Below, piece by piece: positions 1-8,644 of a stretch of 64,000 nt of DNA; within the stretch, counting starts at the first letter, position 1; each line of letters starts with the position of its first letter. Made by a program: the position numbers and the translations under genes. The DNA is taken from NCBI RefSeq assembly GCF_018617385.1, contig NZ_JACSKA010000001.1, positions 372,001 through 436,000 on the forward strand. The letters run 5' to 3'. The notes under the pieces were generated by a model. The model made no database searches, was not told the DNA's origin, and saw only the letters and a list, made by a program, of their open reading frames with translations. Source of the stretch: Exiguobacterium sp018617385 (GTDB taxonomy: Bacteria > Bacillota > Bacilli > Exiguobacteriales > Exiguobacteriaceae).

Positions 1-752
1 TCCGAGTGGCATTTACGATGTCATTCAATCAGGAAGTGGTCGTGGAGGAGTTCATTACCCGAGACGGCTATCAATTAGCGGGTGATGGATTTGTCGTCGA
101 CGGAGAGTTGGTGTTTCGTTGTTTCGGAAACGGACACTTCAACGTGAACGGAATCAACCCGTTCGCCCCGATCAGTGCGAGTTTTCCGAGTGTGCATCCG
201 CCTCACGTGCTTGAGCGAGTCCATCAGACATTGCAACGCATGTTGACTGAAGTTGGCTTCAAGCAAGGGGCGTTCAACTTCGACATCTTCGTCAAAGGAG
301 AAGACGTCTATCTGATGGATATCGGTCCACGGAACGGAGGGAATTACATCCCACAAATCATCGAACAAGCGACAGGCGTCGACTTGGTTCAGGCGACGAT
401 TGATGTCGCACTCGGGATGCCGGTGACGCTCGAGATGAAACCAGTGACCGTGCCGTCCGCCTATTTCATCATCGGCAGTCAAGAAAAGGGTCAGTTCATG
501 GGTGTCCATTTCGATGAGGACGCCTATACGATTCGACAAGCGAACATCTATTATAACGTCGGAGATATGGTCCCACGCTTCGAAGGGGCAAATCAAGCAC
601 TCGGTAGTTTGATTCTGGAGTTTGAAGACGTCGAGACGATGCTTCGACTCGTCGAACATCCCGAGCGATGGCTGACCTTACACATCAAGTCAACCGAAGA
701 AACGGAGGGAGAATCATGGACATCGTCGTCACCGGTGCGAACGGTTTTTTAG
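1..752 (+). CDS. ATP-grasp domain protein, C-terminal part
   Basis: The reading frame is open from the first base, so the gene starts upstream of the window and only about 250 C-terminal residues are present. ATP-grasp enzymes join a carboxylate to an amine or thiol with ATP. The metal-binding stretch DIGPRNGGNY is visible near residue 110 of this fragment, preceded by a beta-rich segment (FNFDIF). The 3' end overlaps the next gene by 37 bp, so the two are probably translationally coupled. Being in a polysaccharide cluster with an amino-sugar aminotransferase suggests it may acylate an amino sugar or a precursor; that is inference. The true start and substrate cannot be seen. Confidence 0.8.
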   Translation, partial: RVAFTMSFNQEVVVEEFITRDGYQLAGDGFVVDGELVFRCFGNGHFNVNGINPFAPISASFPSVHPPHVLERVHQTLQRMLTEVGFKQGAFNFDIFVKGEDVYLMDIGPRNGGNYIPQIIEQATGVDLVQATIDVALGMPVTLEMKPVTVPSAYFIIGSQEKGQFMGVHFDEDAYTIRQANIYYNVGDMVPRFEGANQALGSLILEFEDVETMLRLVEHPERWLTLHIKSTEETEGESWTSSSPVRTVF

Positions 753-1828
753 GCAGACACCTCGTTCACGCCTTGGAGCGGGCAGGGCATCTCGTCCTCC
801 CGATCACCCGTTCGACCTCATCCGTGGAACGAAGCAGCTATCTGCGTCGAGCGGACGCCGTCTATCATGTGGCCGGAGTGAACCGTCCCGAACGAGTCGA
901 AGAATTCACGGCCGGGAACGTCGACTTGACCGAGGCGATTGCCACCGAATTGCTGTCCTATAATCCGGTCCCCGTCATTTTCGCCTCATCGATTCAAGCG
1001 ACTCAAGACAATCCTTACGGAAACAGTAAACGAGAAGCGGAGGACATTTTGCGACTGTACGGTCAACGGAGCGGGGGACCGGTTCACATATATCGGCTCC
1101 CGAACCTGTTCGGCAAATGGGGGCGACCTTTTTATAACAGTGCGGTCACGACGTTTTGTTATCAGATTGCACGAGGAGAGGAGATCACGGTCACACATCC
1201 CGATTATGTGTTGACGCTCGCCCATGTCGATGACGTCGTCGCATCGTTTGTAGGGGCGCTGCATAAATCAGAAAGCACTGATTCAGACGTCCCGACACAC
1301 CAGATCACATTATTCGACCTCGCCCGAATGATTGAATCGTTCGAAGCTGTCCGAATGGCTAGAGGAGTACCGGATGTATCGGATCCTTTTACGAAAAAGC
1401 TATACAGCACGTACTTAAGTTACTTGCCGAAAGAACGGATGGTCACGCCTCTCTTGATGCATCAGGACGTGCGAGGATCGTTCACAGAATTGTTCAAGAC
1501 GCCTGACCGTGGTCAAGTCTCCGTCAACGTGGCCAAACCCGGAATCACAAAAGGGGAGCATTGGCATGAGTCGAAACATGAACAATTCATCGTCGTCAGC
1601 GGTGAAGGCGTGATTCGGCTCCGGTTGATGGACCAAGATCAGATCATCTCGTTCCATGTCAGTGAAGAGCAGCTTGAAGTCATCGAAATTCCGCCAGGTT
1701 ACGTCCATCATATCGAAAACACGGGCGTGAAAGATTTAGTGACGGTGATGTGGGTGAACGAGCCGTTCGACGCGACTCAACCGGACACCTATCCAGCCAC
1801 TGTCGCACAAGACGCGGAAGTCTCATAA
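716..1828 (+). CDS. capF: CapF/WbjC-like bifunctional SDR-cupin sugar-nucleotide reductase
   Basis: The protein has 370 residues, close to staphylococcal CapF. An N-terminal Rossmann domain carries GANGFLG (residues 7-13) and the SDR catalytic pair Tyr101/Lys105 (YGNSK). A C-terminal cupin domain starts near residue 245 with the His-rich stretch GEHWHESKHEQF. In this family the cupin half epimerises and the SDR half reduces the 4-keto-6-deoxy intermediate on the way to UDP-N-acetyl-L-fucosamine. The start was placed at 716 because GGAGGG lies just upstream; an in-frame start at 668 lies inside the previous gene. Its partners CapE and CapG are not in the window and may lie upstream. Confidence 0.8.
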   Translation: MDIVVTGANGFLGRHLVHALERAGHLVLPITRSTSSVERSSYLRRADAVYHVAGVNRPERVEEFTAGNVDLTEAIATELLSYNPVPVIFASSIQATQDNPYGNSKREAEDILRLYGQRSGGPVHIYRLPNLFGKWGRPFYNSAVTTFCYQIARGEEITVTHPDYVLTLAHVDDVVASFVGALHKSESTDSDVPTHQITLFDLARMIESFEAVRMARGVPDVSDPFTKKLYSTYLSYLPKERMVTPLLMHQDVRGSFTELFKTPDRGQVSVNVAKPGITKGEHWHESKHEQFIVVSGEGVIRLRLMDQDQIISFHVSEEQLEVIEIPPGYVHHIENTGVKDLVTVMWVNEPFDATQPDTYPATVAQDAEVS

Positions 1829-1842
1829 AGGAGGGATTCATC

Positions 1843-2820
1843 ATGGTCATGGTGAGCATCAACTGCATCACATACAATCACGAGAAGTACATCGCTCAGG
1901 CGATTGAGGGCTTTTTGTCACAGCGCACGAACTTCGAGGTCGAGATTCTTATCCATGATGACGCCTCGACGGATCGGACGGCAGACATCATCCGGGAATA
2001 TGAACAGAAATATCCTGAAAAATTCAACGTCATCTATCAGACGGAGAATCAATATTCAAAAGGCGTGTTCATCGCCAGGTTGAACGAGGAGCGGGCACGC
2101 GGCAAATACATCGCGGTTTGTGAGGGTGATGATTACTGGACCGACCCGTACAAATTGCAAAAACAAGTCGACTATATGGAAGCCCATCCGGACTGTACGC
2201 TTTGTTTTCACGATGCGTACGTTGAGACAGGTGGGAAGCTCCATACGAATTGGCACGTCATTCCATGGATGCCGGAAAATCGAAAGCTCGCTTCATCCGT
2301 GCCTCGGACGTATGACGCCGGTGAATTACAGTTACTCGGGTTCGTTCCAACGATGTCCATGTTGTATGTGAACGATTTCCGTGACGCACCGCGATGGCTC
2401 GAAGAGACGCCGGCGCGAGATGCATCGATTCGCTTGTATATCACGAGCAAGGGATACGCCTACTACATGCCGGAAGTGATGAGTGTTTATCGCTACGAGG
2501 TCGAAGGGTCGGCGACGACCATCTGGAACGAGGGGAATGTCGAACGTGACGTGAAGCGACATGAGGAGTTCATTCGTTTTATTAACTTATTTGATGCCTA
2601 TACCGATGGGAAATACCATCAGGAGCTGGAGTTGTCCCGGATTTCCTTTGAAGTGGGGCTCCACCGATTGAAAGGAGAGTATGATGCGTTGCGTTCTACT
2701 CGATATGACGCGTATCTCGATCGATTCGTCGGAATCGATCGAATCCGACCTTACCTGATGATCAAACAGCCACATTTAACGGAGTGGCTGATTAAAATAC
2801 GAAATCGGACATTCGCTTAA
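1843..2820 (+). CDS. Family 2 glycosyltransferase (paralogue A)
   Basis: A 325-residue GT-A fold glycosyltransferase. It opens with the family 2 strand VSINCITYNHEKYI, followed by HDDASTDRT (residues 39-46) for nucleotide binding and a DxD-type motif EGDDYW (94-99) for metal and nucleotide-sugar binding. No membrane segment is obvious, so it should act at the inner face of the membrane, adding a sugar to the lipid-linked repeat unit. The start at 1843 has AAAGGAGGG 5 bases upstream. It is a clear paralogue of the gene at 5937, with a long identical DNA stretch. The sugar transferred cannot be read from sequence. Confidence 0.85.
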   Translation: MVMVSINCITYNHEKYIAQAIEGFLSQRTNFEVEILIHDDASTDRTADIIREYEQKYPEKFNVIYQTENQYSKGVFIARLNEERARGKYIAVCEGDDYWTDPYKLQKQVDYMEAHPDCTLCFHDAYVETGGKLHTNWHVIPWMPENRKLASSVPRTYDAGELQLLGFVPTMSMLYVNDFRDAPRWLEETPARDASIRLYITSKGYAYYMPEVMSVYRYEVEGSATTIWNEGNVERDVKRHEEFIRFINLFDAYTDGKYHQELELSRISFEVGLHRLKGEYDALRSTRYDAYLDRFVGIDRIRPYLMIKQPHLTEWLIKIRNRTFA

Positions 2821-2846
2821 ACGAAAGGAAAAGGGGCGATTTCACC

Positions 2847-3968
2847 ATGAGTGGTTCAAATGTAGAAACAGATGCCATCATTCCCGTCACGCGACCGAGT
2901 ATGCCGGACTTTGAGACGTATGTCGAGATGATTCGTCCCCTTTGGGAGTCGCGTCACTTGAGCAACCGTGGCGAGCATGTGCGGGCATTAGAAGAAGAGT
3001 TAGAGCAGCGTCTCCACGTCCCGCACGTCTCCTTATTGACGAACGGTCATCTGGCACTCGAGACGGCGATTGATGTGCTCGGGTTGACAGGTGAGGTCAT
3101 CACGACCCCGTTCACATTCGCCTCGACGACGCATGCGCTCATCCGAAAACAGATCACCCCTGTCTTTTGTGACATCAACCCCGTCGACTACACGATCGAC
3201 GTCAACAAAATCGAGGCGTTGATCACGGAACGGACGACGGCCATCCTACCCGTTCATGTGTATGGGAACGTATGTGACGTGGAGGCAATCGAACAACTCG
3301 CAAAACGCCATGGACTCCGTGTCCTCTACGATGCGGCGCACGCGTTCGGTGTCCGGCACGACGGGCGCGACGTCTCGACGTTCGGCGACCTGACGATGTT
3401 CAGCTTTCATGCGACAAAAGTGTTTCACACGATTGAGGGTGGCGCGCTCACGTTCCGGGATGCCCGATACGTCGAAGCGATTCATCAAGCCGTCAACTTT
3501 GGGATCACCGGACCAGAATCCGTCGAATCGGTCGGGGGCAACGCCAAGATGAACGAGTTTCAGGCGGCGATGGGACGGTGCAACCTCCCACGGATCGATG
3601 CCGACATTGAAAAGCGGAAACGTCTAGTCGAGCGATACGACACCCGTTTAGGGGATGCTTCGTTTCTGCGCTTGAACCTTCGGAATGAACGGACCGAGTC
3701 CAACTATGCGTACTATCCGGTTCTCGTCACGAAAGGGAGAGCGGCACGCGATGACATGATGGCATACTTAGCGCAGCATGGGATTCTCGCCCGGAAGTAT
3801 TTTTATCCGCTCGTGACCGATTTTTCCTGCTACGCATTCGACGCATCCGTACCGAACGCCACGTACGTCTCGGATCGGGTGATTACGTTACCTCTCTATC
3901 CGGACATGACAATGGAGATGGTCGATCGCATTTGTGACGTAATCCTTGAAGGAGGGAATGAACGATGA
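2847..3968 (+). CDS. DegT/DnrJ family sugar aminotransferase, VioA-like
   Basis: A 373-residue PLP-dependent aminotransferase. The Schiff-base lysine is Lys191 in SFHATKVFHT, and Asp162 in YDAAHAFG should bind the pyridine nitrogen. The NGHLALE (66-72) and NAKMNEFQAAMG segments are typical of the family. These enzymes aminate keto-sugar nucleotides. With RmlA and RmlB beside it and no 3,4-ketoisomerase or RmlC/RmlD visible, C4 amination of dTDP-4-keto-6-deoxyglucose (VioA or WecE type) is the best guess. The HATKxFHTIEGGAL block resembles VioA from memory. The stop overlaps the rmlA start (ATGA). Exact regiochemistry is not proven. Confidence 0.8.
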   Translation: MSGSNVETDAIIPVTRPSMPDFETYVEMIRPLWESRHLSNRGEHVRALEEELEQRLHVPHVSLLTNGHLALETAIDVLGLTGEVITTPFTFASTTHALIRKQITPVFCDINPVDYTIDVNKIEALITERTTAILPVHVYGNVCDVEAIEQLAKRHGLRVLYDAAHAFGVRHDGRDVSTFGDLTMFSFHATKVFHTIEGGALTFRDARYVEAIHQAVNFGITGPESVESVGGNAKMNEFQAAMGRCNLPRIDADIEKRKRLVERYDTRLGDASFLRLNLRNERTESNYAYYPVLVTKGRAARDDMMAYLAQHGILARKYFYPLVTDFSCYAFDASVPNATYVSDRVITLPLYPDMTMEMVDRICDVILEGGNER

Positions 3969-4936
3969 AAGGGATCATTCTAGCGGGTGGGAACGGGACG
4001 CGTCTCTACCCGATGACGAAAGCAGTCTCGAAACAGCTGTTGCCAATCTACGACAAGCCCCTCATCTATTATCCGATGTCGGTGTTGATGCTCGCCGGCA
4101 TCAAGGAGATCTTATTGATCTCGACCCCGAAAGACATTGCAGGGTATGAGCGACTGTTCGGTGACGGGCATCAACTTGGAATCTCGATTATGTACCAAGT
4201 GCAAGAGCGTCCGGTCGGTCTCGCGGATGCCTTCATCTTAGGAGAATCGTTCATCGGGGACGACTCCGTTTGCCTCATCTTAGGGGATAACGTCTTCTAT
4301 GGGCCGAACTTGACGCGCTTTTTACAGGATGCGAAAGAGCGACAGTCAGGCGCGACGGTGTTCGGATATCCGGTCAAGGACCCACGGGCATTCGGTGTCG
4401 TCGAGTTCGATGCGGATCGACGCGTCTTATCCATCGAAGAGAAGCCGGCGGTCCCAAAATCCAATTATGCGGTACCGGGGCTTTACTTTTATGACAATCA
4501 AGTCGTCGAGTTTGCGAAACAAGTGAAGCCGTCGCCACGCGGTGAGCTCGAGATAACGTCAATCAATCAAATGTATTTGGAACGAGGCGAGTTGAACGTC
4601 GTCTTGTTCGGTCGTGGGATGGCTTGGCTCGATACCGGGACGCCAGAGGGGATGATTAAAGCCTCCATCTTCGTACAGACGGTGCAGGAACGGCAAGGCT
4701 ATTACATCGCTTGTTTGGAGGAGATTGCGTGGCGTCGTGGGTTCATCACGCGAGAGCAATTGGCCGACATCGGTCAGACGCTCAAGATGACCGATTACGG
4801 ACAGTATTTGATATCGCTTCTAGAGGAAGGAGAACAGACCAATGCATACGATCCTAGTGACTGGCGGAGCCGGGTTCATCGGTTCAAATTTCATAAAACA
4901 CTTTCGGGACAAACATCCAACGTCACGCATCCTTAA
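3965..4936 (+). CDS. rmlA: Glucose-1-phosphate thymidylyltransferase with extended C-terminus
   Basis: It makes dTDP-glucose from glucose-1-phosphate and dTTP, the first step to dTDP-deoxy sugars. The nucleotide-binding signature LAGGNGTRLYP (residues 6-16), KQLLPIYDKP, GDNVFYG and the sugar-binding EEKP are all present. Family members are usually about 290 residues; this one is 323 because the frame runs on through the first 95 bases of rmlB. The last 31 residues are therefore written in rmlB DNA in another frame and look non-conserved. The start overlaps the aminotransferase stop by 4 bases. Confidence 0.93.
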   Translation: MKGIILAGGNGTRLYPMTKAVSKQLLPIYDKPLIYYPMSVLMLAGIKEILLISTPKDIAGYERLFGDGHQLGISIMYQVQERPVGLADAFILGESFIGDDSVCLILGDNVFYGPNLTRFLQDAKERQSGATVFGYPVKDPRAFGVVEFDADRRVLSIEEKPAVPKSNYAVPGLYFYDNQVVEFAKQVKPSPRGELEITSINQMYLERGELNVVLFGRGMAWLDTGTPEGMIKASIFVQTVQERQGYYIACLEEIAWRRGFITREQLADIGQTLKMTDYGQYLISLLEEGEQTNAYDPSDWRSRVHRFKFHKTLSGQTSNVTHP

Positions 4937-5894
4937 CGTCGACGCGTTGACCTATGCCGGCAATTTAGAGAACGTCCAAGCGTTCGAGCACGACCCGCTC
5001 TACGTGTTTCGGAAAGTAGACATCCGCGACCGTCCGGCGATTGATGAACTGTTCTCTCTCTTTGAGATTGACGAAGTCGTGCATTTTGCGGCGGAATCGC
5101 ATGTCGACCGAAGTATCCTTGAGCCGGAGTTGTTCCTCTCGACGAATATCCTGGGCACACAAGTGTTGCTCGACGCGGCCATGCGTCATTGGAAACGGTA
5201 TCCGGACGATAAATACAGTCGAGAATACCGAGATGACGTCTGTTTCGTCCATGTCTCGACGGATGAGGTATACGGGTCGCTCGGGGAGACGGGGTTCTTT
5301 ACAGAAAAGACACCACTCGCCCCGAACAGTCCTTATTCCGCCTCGAAGGCCGGGTCTGATTTGCTCGTTCGTTCCTATCATGAGACGTACGGCTTACCGA
5401 TCAAGATCACCCGTTGCAGCAACAATTACGGTCCGTATCAATTCCCCGAGAAACTGATTCCGCTCATGGTGCACCATTGTATGACCGATCAACTGCTTCC
5501 GGTGTATGGGGACGGAGGACATATCCGGGATTGGTTACATGTGCAGGACCACTGTGAAGCCATCGATCTCGTTCGACAAAAGGGGCAGGTCGGAGAAGTC
5601 TATAACATCGGCGGACATAACGAGAAGACGAACCTGGAGCTCGTCCGAACGATTTTACGAGCGTTTGACTTACCTGATGACCGCATCCAATTCGTGACAG
5701 ATCGCCCTGGCCATGACCGCCGTTATGCCATTGACGCGAAGAAAATGCAAGACGAACTCGGGTGGGTGCCACGCTACAGTTTTGAACAAGGAATCGAAGA
5801 GACAATCGAATGGTACCGGTCACATCCGGAATGGGTCGAGCGCATCGTTTCGGGAGCGTATAAAACTTATTATCAAGACATCTATTCTTCCTAA
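4842..5894 (+). CDS. rmlB: dTDP-glucose 4,6-dehydratase
   Basis: It converts dTDP-glucose to dTDP-4-keto-6-deoxyglucose using bound NAD. The Rossmann motif GGAGFIG (residues 8-14), the catalytic Thr140-Asp141-Glu142 (STDEVYG) and Tyr165/Lys169 (YSASK) are intact in a protein of 350 residues, the usual length. The start at 4842 has GAAGGAGAA upstream and lies inside the 3' end of rmlA. No RmlC or RmlD follows, so the product probably goes to the aminotransferase at 2847 rather than to rhamnose. Confidence 0.95.
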   Translation: MHTILVTGGAGFIGSNFIKHFRDKHPTSRILNVDALTYAGNLENVQAFEHDPLYVFRKVDIRDRPAIDELFSLFEIDEVVHFAAESHVDRSILEPELFLSTNILGTQVLLDAAMRHWKRYPDDKYSREYRDDVCFVHVSTDEVYGSLGETGFFTEKTPLAPNSPYSASKAGSDLLVRSYHETYGLPIKITRCSNNYGPYQFPEKLIPLMVHHCMTDQLLPVYGDGGHIRDWLHVQDHCEAIDLVRQKGQVGEVYNIGGHNEKTNLELVRTILRAFDLPDDRIQFVTDRPGHDRRYAIDAKKMQDELGWVPRYSFEQGIEETIEWYRSHPEWVERIVSGAYKTYYQDIYSS

Positions 5895-5936
5895 GTCGGA
5901 GTCGTTCTATCATCCTGGGGAAAGGAGGGGATCGAC

Positions 5937-6917
5937 ATGGTGATGGTCAGCATCGACTGCATCACGTATAACCACGAACCTTACATCGCCAAAACGATTG
6001 AAGGATTCTTGATGCAGGAAACGGATTTTGATTTCGAAATCCTGATTCATGAGGATGCCTCAACGGATCGGACGGCGGACATCGTGCGCGAATATGAAGA
6101 ACAGCATCCGGACCGGATTCGGGTCATCTATCAAACGGAAAACCAATATTCTCAAGGGGTCATGGTGAATCTGTTAAACGAAGAGAGGGCGCGTGGCAAG
6201 TACATCGCCCTTTGTGACGGGGACGACTACTGGACCGACCCACACAAGTTGCAGAAACAAGTCGACTATATGGAAGCCCATCCGGACTGTACGCTCTGTT
6301 TTCATGATGCGTATGTCGAAACGGACGACACACTCCATACCGGATGGCGTGTCATCCCGTGGATGCCTGAAAACAGAAAGTATGCCTCGACGGAGCCGCG
6401 GACCTATCATGCCGGGGAGTTACAGCTACTCGGCTTCATTCCGACGATGTCCATGCTGTACCGAAATGGACTGACAGACGATCTGTTAGATTGGATCGGC
6501 GATACGCCCGCCTTCGACGGCGCGCTCAAACTGCACGTCGCAAGCAAAGGTTACGCCTACTACATGCCTGAGGTGATGAGCGTATACCGATTCGGTGTGT
6601 CCGGGTCGGTCACCACCAAGTGGCGTCAACGAAACAGGGAGCGCGATATTGAGCGGATGGAGGCATTCATCCGAATGATGGATGCGTTCGATTCCTATAC
6701 GGATGGCAGATTTCATCAAGAAATCGAAATCTCTCGCTTATCGTTCGAGGTCGGGTTGCATCGGCTCCGACGAGATTTTCAAGCGCTGAAGTCACCCCGG
6801 TATGACCGATATGTGGAGCGTTTCGTCGGGAGAGAGCGGCTACGTCCCTACTTGATGGTACGACATCCGCACTTGATGGAGTGGTTGATTCGCATGCGCT
6901 CGTTCCAGCTGGGCTAA
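5937..6917 (+). CDS. Family 2 glycosyltransferase (paralogue B)
   Basis: A 326-residue family 2 glycosyltransferase with the same layout as the one at 1843: VSIDCITYNHEPYI at the N-terminus, HEDASTDRT, and the metal-binding CDGDDYW. The two proteins align without large gaps to the C-terminus (VRHPHLMEWLI against IKQPHLTEWLI). Differences cluster in the middle and C-terminal thirds, where acceptor specificity usually lies. AAAGGAGGGG precedes the ATG. It probably adds a second, related sugar to the same repeat unit. Confidence 0.85.
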   Translation: MVMVSIDCITYNHEPYIAKTIEGFLMQETDFDFEILIHEDASTDRTADIVREYEEQHPDRIRVIYQTENQYSQGVMVNLLNEERARGKYIALCDGDDYWTDPHKLQKQVDYMEAHPDCTLCFHDAYVETDDTLHTGWRVIPWMPENRKYASTEPRTYHAGELQLLGFIPTMSMLYRNGLTDDLLDWIGDTPAFDGALKLHVASKGYAYYMPEVMSVYRFGVSGSVTTKWRQRNRERDIERMEAFIRMMDAFDSYTDGRFHQEIEISRLSFEVGLHRLRRDFQALKSPRYDRYVERFVGRERLRPYLMVRHPHLMEWLIRMRSFQLG

Positions 6918-6931
6918 GGGAGGCGGCTCAA

Positions 6932-7630
6932 ATGAAATTAGGGATCATGCAGCCTTACTACTTCCCATACCTCGGATATATTCAATTGATGAACGCGGTG
7001 GACCAGTTCGTCATCTTGGACCATGTGCAATTTACGAAACGAGGATGGATTCATCGAAACCGTATTTTGGTCGAGGGACAAATCAAACCGATCCATCTGA
7101 AAATCGATCATATGACACAACATCGTACGATCCGTGAGCATGAGCGGATTCTCGATCCGGTTCATGAGAGCTATCAACTGCGCTTATTGCACCATGCGTA
7201 TCAACGTGCACCAAGTTATGCCGACGTCATGCCGATGGTGGAACGAATCATTAAAAATGAAGAACGCAATGTCGCCACTTATCTAGAAACGTTATTGACG
7301 GAAGTGCGTGATTATCTCGAGATGGATACGGAGTTATTGGTCGCCTCTTCGCTCGATTACGACAAGTCGCTGAAGTGTGAACAACTGGTGCTCGAGATTT
7401 GTCATCATTTGCGTACCTCGCATTATATCAATGCGATTGGCGGGCAGGAACTTTATGACAAACAGCGTTTCGCGGAATCCGGGGTGCCGCTTGATTTTAT
7501 CCAGATGGATGCGGTGGAATATGCTCAATTTGGTCATCCGTTCACACCCAACTTGTCCATTATCGATGTCTTGATGTTCAATTCGAAGACGAAAGTGCGT
7601 GAATTGCTCCAAGCCTATACGCTCGTCTAA
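6932..7630 (+). CDS. WbqC family protein
   Basis: A 232-residue protein that begins with the family hallmark MKLGIMQPYYFPYLGYIQL and continues with DQFVILDHVQFTKRGWIHRN. WbqC proteins are common in O-antigen and capsule clusters with amino-sugar genes, but their reaction is not established. The start at 6932 was chosen over upstream in-frame codons because AAGGGAGG precedes it and it gives the conserved N-terminus. No membrane segment or signal peptide is visible. Confidence 0.8.
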   Translation: MKLGIMQPYYFPYLGYIQLMNAVDQFVILDHVQFTKRGWIHRNRILVEGQIKPIHLKIDHMTQHRTIREHERILDPVHESYQLRLLHHAYQRAPSYADVMPMVERIIKNEERNVATYLETLLTEVRDYLEMDTELLVASSLDYDKSLKCEQLVLEICHHLRTSHYINAIGGQELYDKQRFAESGVPLDFIQMDAVEYAQFGHPFTPNLSIIDVLMFNSKTKVRELLQAYTLV

Positions 7631-7669
7631 TCGGGTGAGATAGAGGACGCAACGATTAGGGGAAAGGGG

Positions 7670-8644
7670 ATGAACACGTTGAACATATCATTTGAATGGA
7701 CCAATCGACGTCTGTTCTTCAGCCCTCAGCGAGACGCATCACTCGACTGGATGAATGCGTTCGCACAAGGACCTTGTGTGTTGGAACGCGATACCTATTT
7801 GCGGATCTACTTCAGCTGTCGACCAAAGCCGATCGATGGACGATACGTCAGTCACAGCGGGTATGTGGATGTCGCAAAAGAGGATTTCTCGATTCTTCGG
7901 GTGAGTGAACGACCGATATTGGAGCTCGGTGCACGTGGGACGTTCGACGAGTTTGGTGTCTATCCGTTCTCGGCGATTGAGGTCGGGGATGAGGTACATG
8001 CCTATTACGGGGGCTGGACGCGTACGGTGTCCGTTCCGTTTAATGTGAATATCGGAAAAGCCATCAGTCGAGACGGCGGACGTACGTTCGAACGCGTCGG
8101 TCCAGGACCGATCCTATCGTATACGCTCGACGAACCCTTCATCTTGAGCGGACCGAAGATTCGGCGATTCCATGACACGTGGGTATTGTTCTATATCGCC
8201 GGACGAGAGTGGATCATGGACGGCGAACGTCCGGAACCGGTGTATAAGATCCGGTTGGCCACGTCGAAGGACGGGGTCACGTGGGTGAAAGCGGGACGCG
8301 ATTTGATCGAAAGCGTACTTCCGAATGAGGCGCAGGCTAGTCCAGACGTCTTTTATGAGGATGGACGCTATCATATGTTTTTCTGTTACCGCGACGCGAC
8401 CGATTATCGGAAAAATCCCGAGCGGACGTATCGAATTGGATATGCCTCTTCTCCGGACTTCCTCCATTGGACGCGTGACGATGACGTGATGAAGTTCTCG
8501 CGGACAGAATCAGGATTCGATGACGAGATGGTCGCCTACCCCCATACGTTCACGTTGAACGGGAAACGATATTTACTTTACTTGGGGAATGAAGTCGGAC
8601 GAGAAGGATTCGGCATCGCGGAGCGCAAGGAGGGAGCGAGATGA
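7670..8644 (+). CDS. Five-bladed beta-propeller glycosidase-like protein 1
   Basis: A 324-residue protein resembling the GH43/GH32/GH130-type beta-propeller superfamily: repeated strands such as YLRIYFSCR, GRYHMFFCYRD and IGYASSPDFLHW with acidic residues at blade starts. No signal peptide is seen, so it would act in the cytoplasm. Such genes appear in polysaccharide clusters as glycosylases or phosphorylases of unknown substrate. The stop overlaps the start of a paralogue (ATGA). Whether it hydrolyses, phosphorolyses or only binds sugar cannot be told. Confidence 0.65.
   Translation: MNTLNISFEWTNRRLFFSPQRDASLDWMNAFAQGPCVLERDTYLRIYFSCRPKPIDGRYVSHSGYVDVAKEDFSILRVSERPILELGARGTFDEFGVYPFSAIEVGDEVHAYYGGWTRTVSVPFNVNIGKAISRDGGRTFERVGPGPILSYTLDEPFILSGPKIRRFHDTWVLFYIAGREWIMDGERPEPVYKIRLATSKDGVTWVKAGRDLIESVLPNEAQASPDVFYEDGRYHMFFCYRDATDYRKNPERTYRIGYASSPDFLHWTRDDDVMKFSRTESGFDDEMVAYPHTFTLNGKRYLLYLGNEVGREGFGIAERKEGAR

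Noticed and set aside
75..659. 194-residue frame on the - strand opposite the ATP-grasp gene
   Set aside because: His/Asp-rich shadow of a conserved gene; no family resemblance.
4965..5381. Open frames on both strands inside rmlB
   Set aside because: rmlB is complete and strongly conserved; these are frame shadows.
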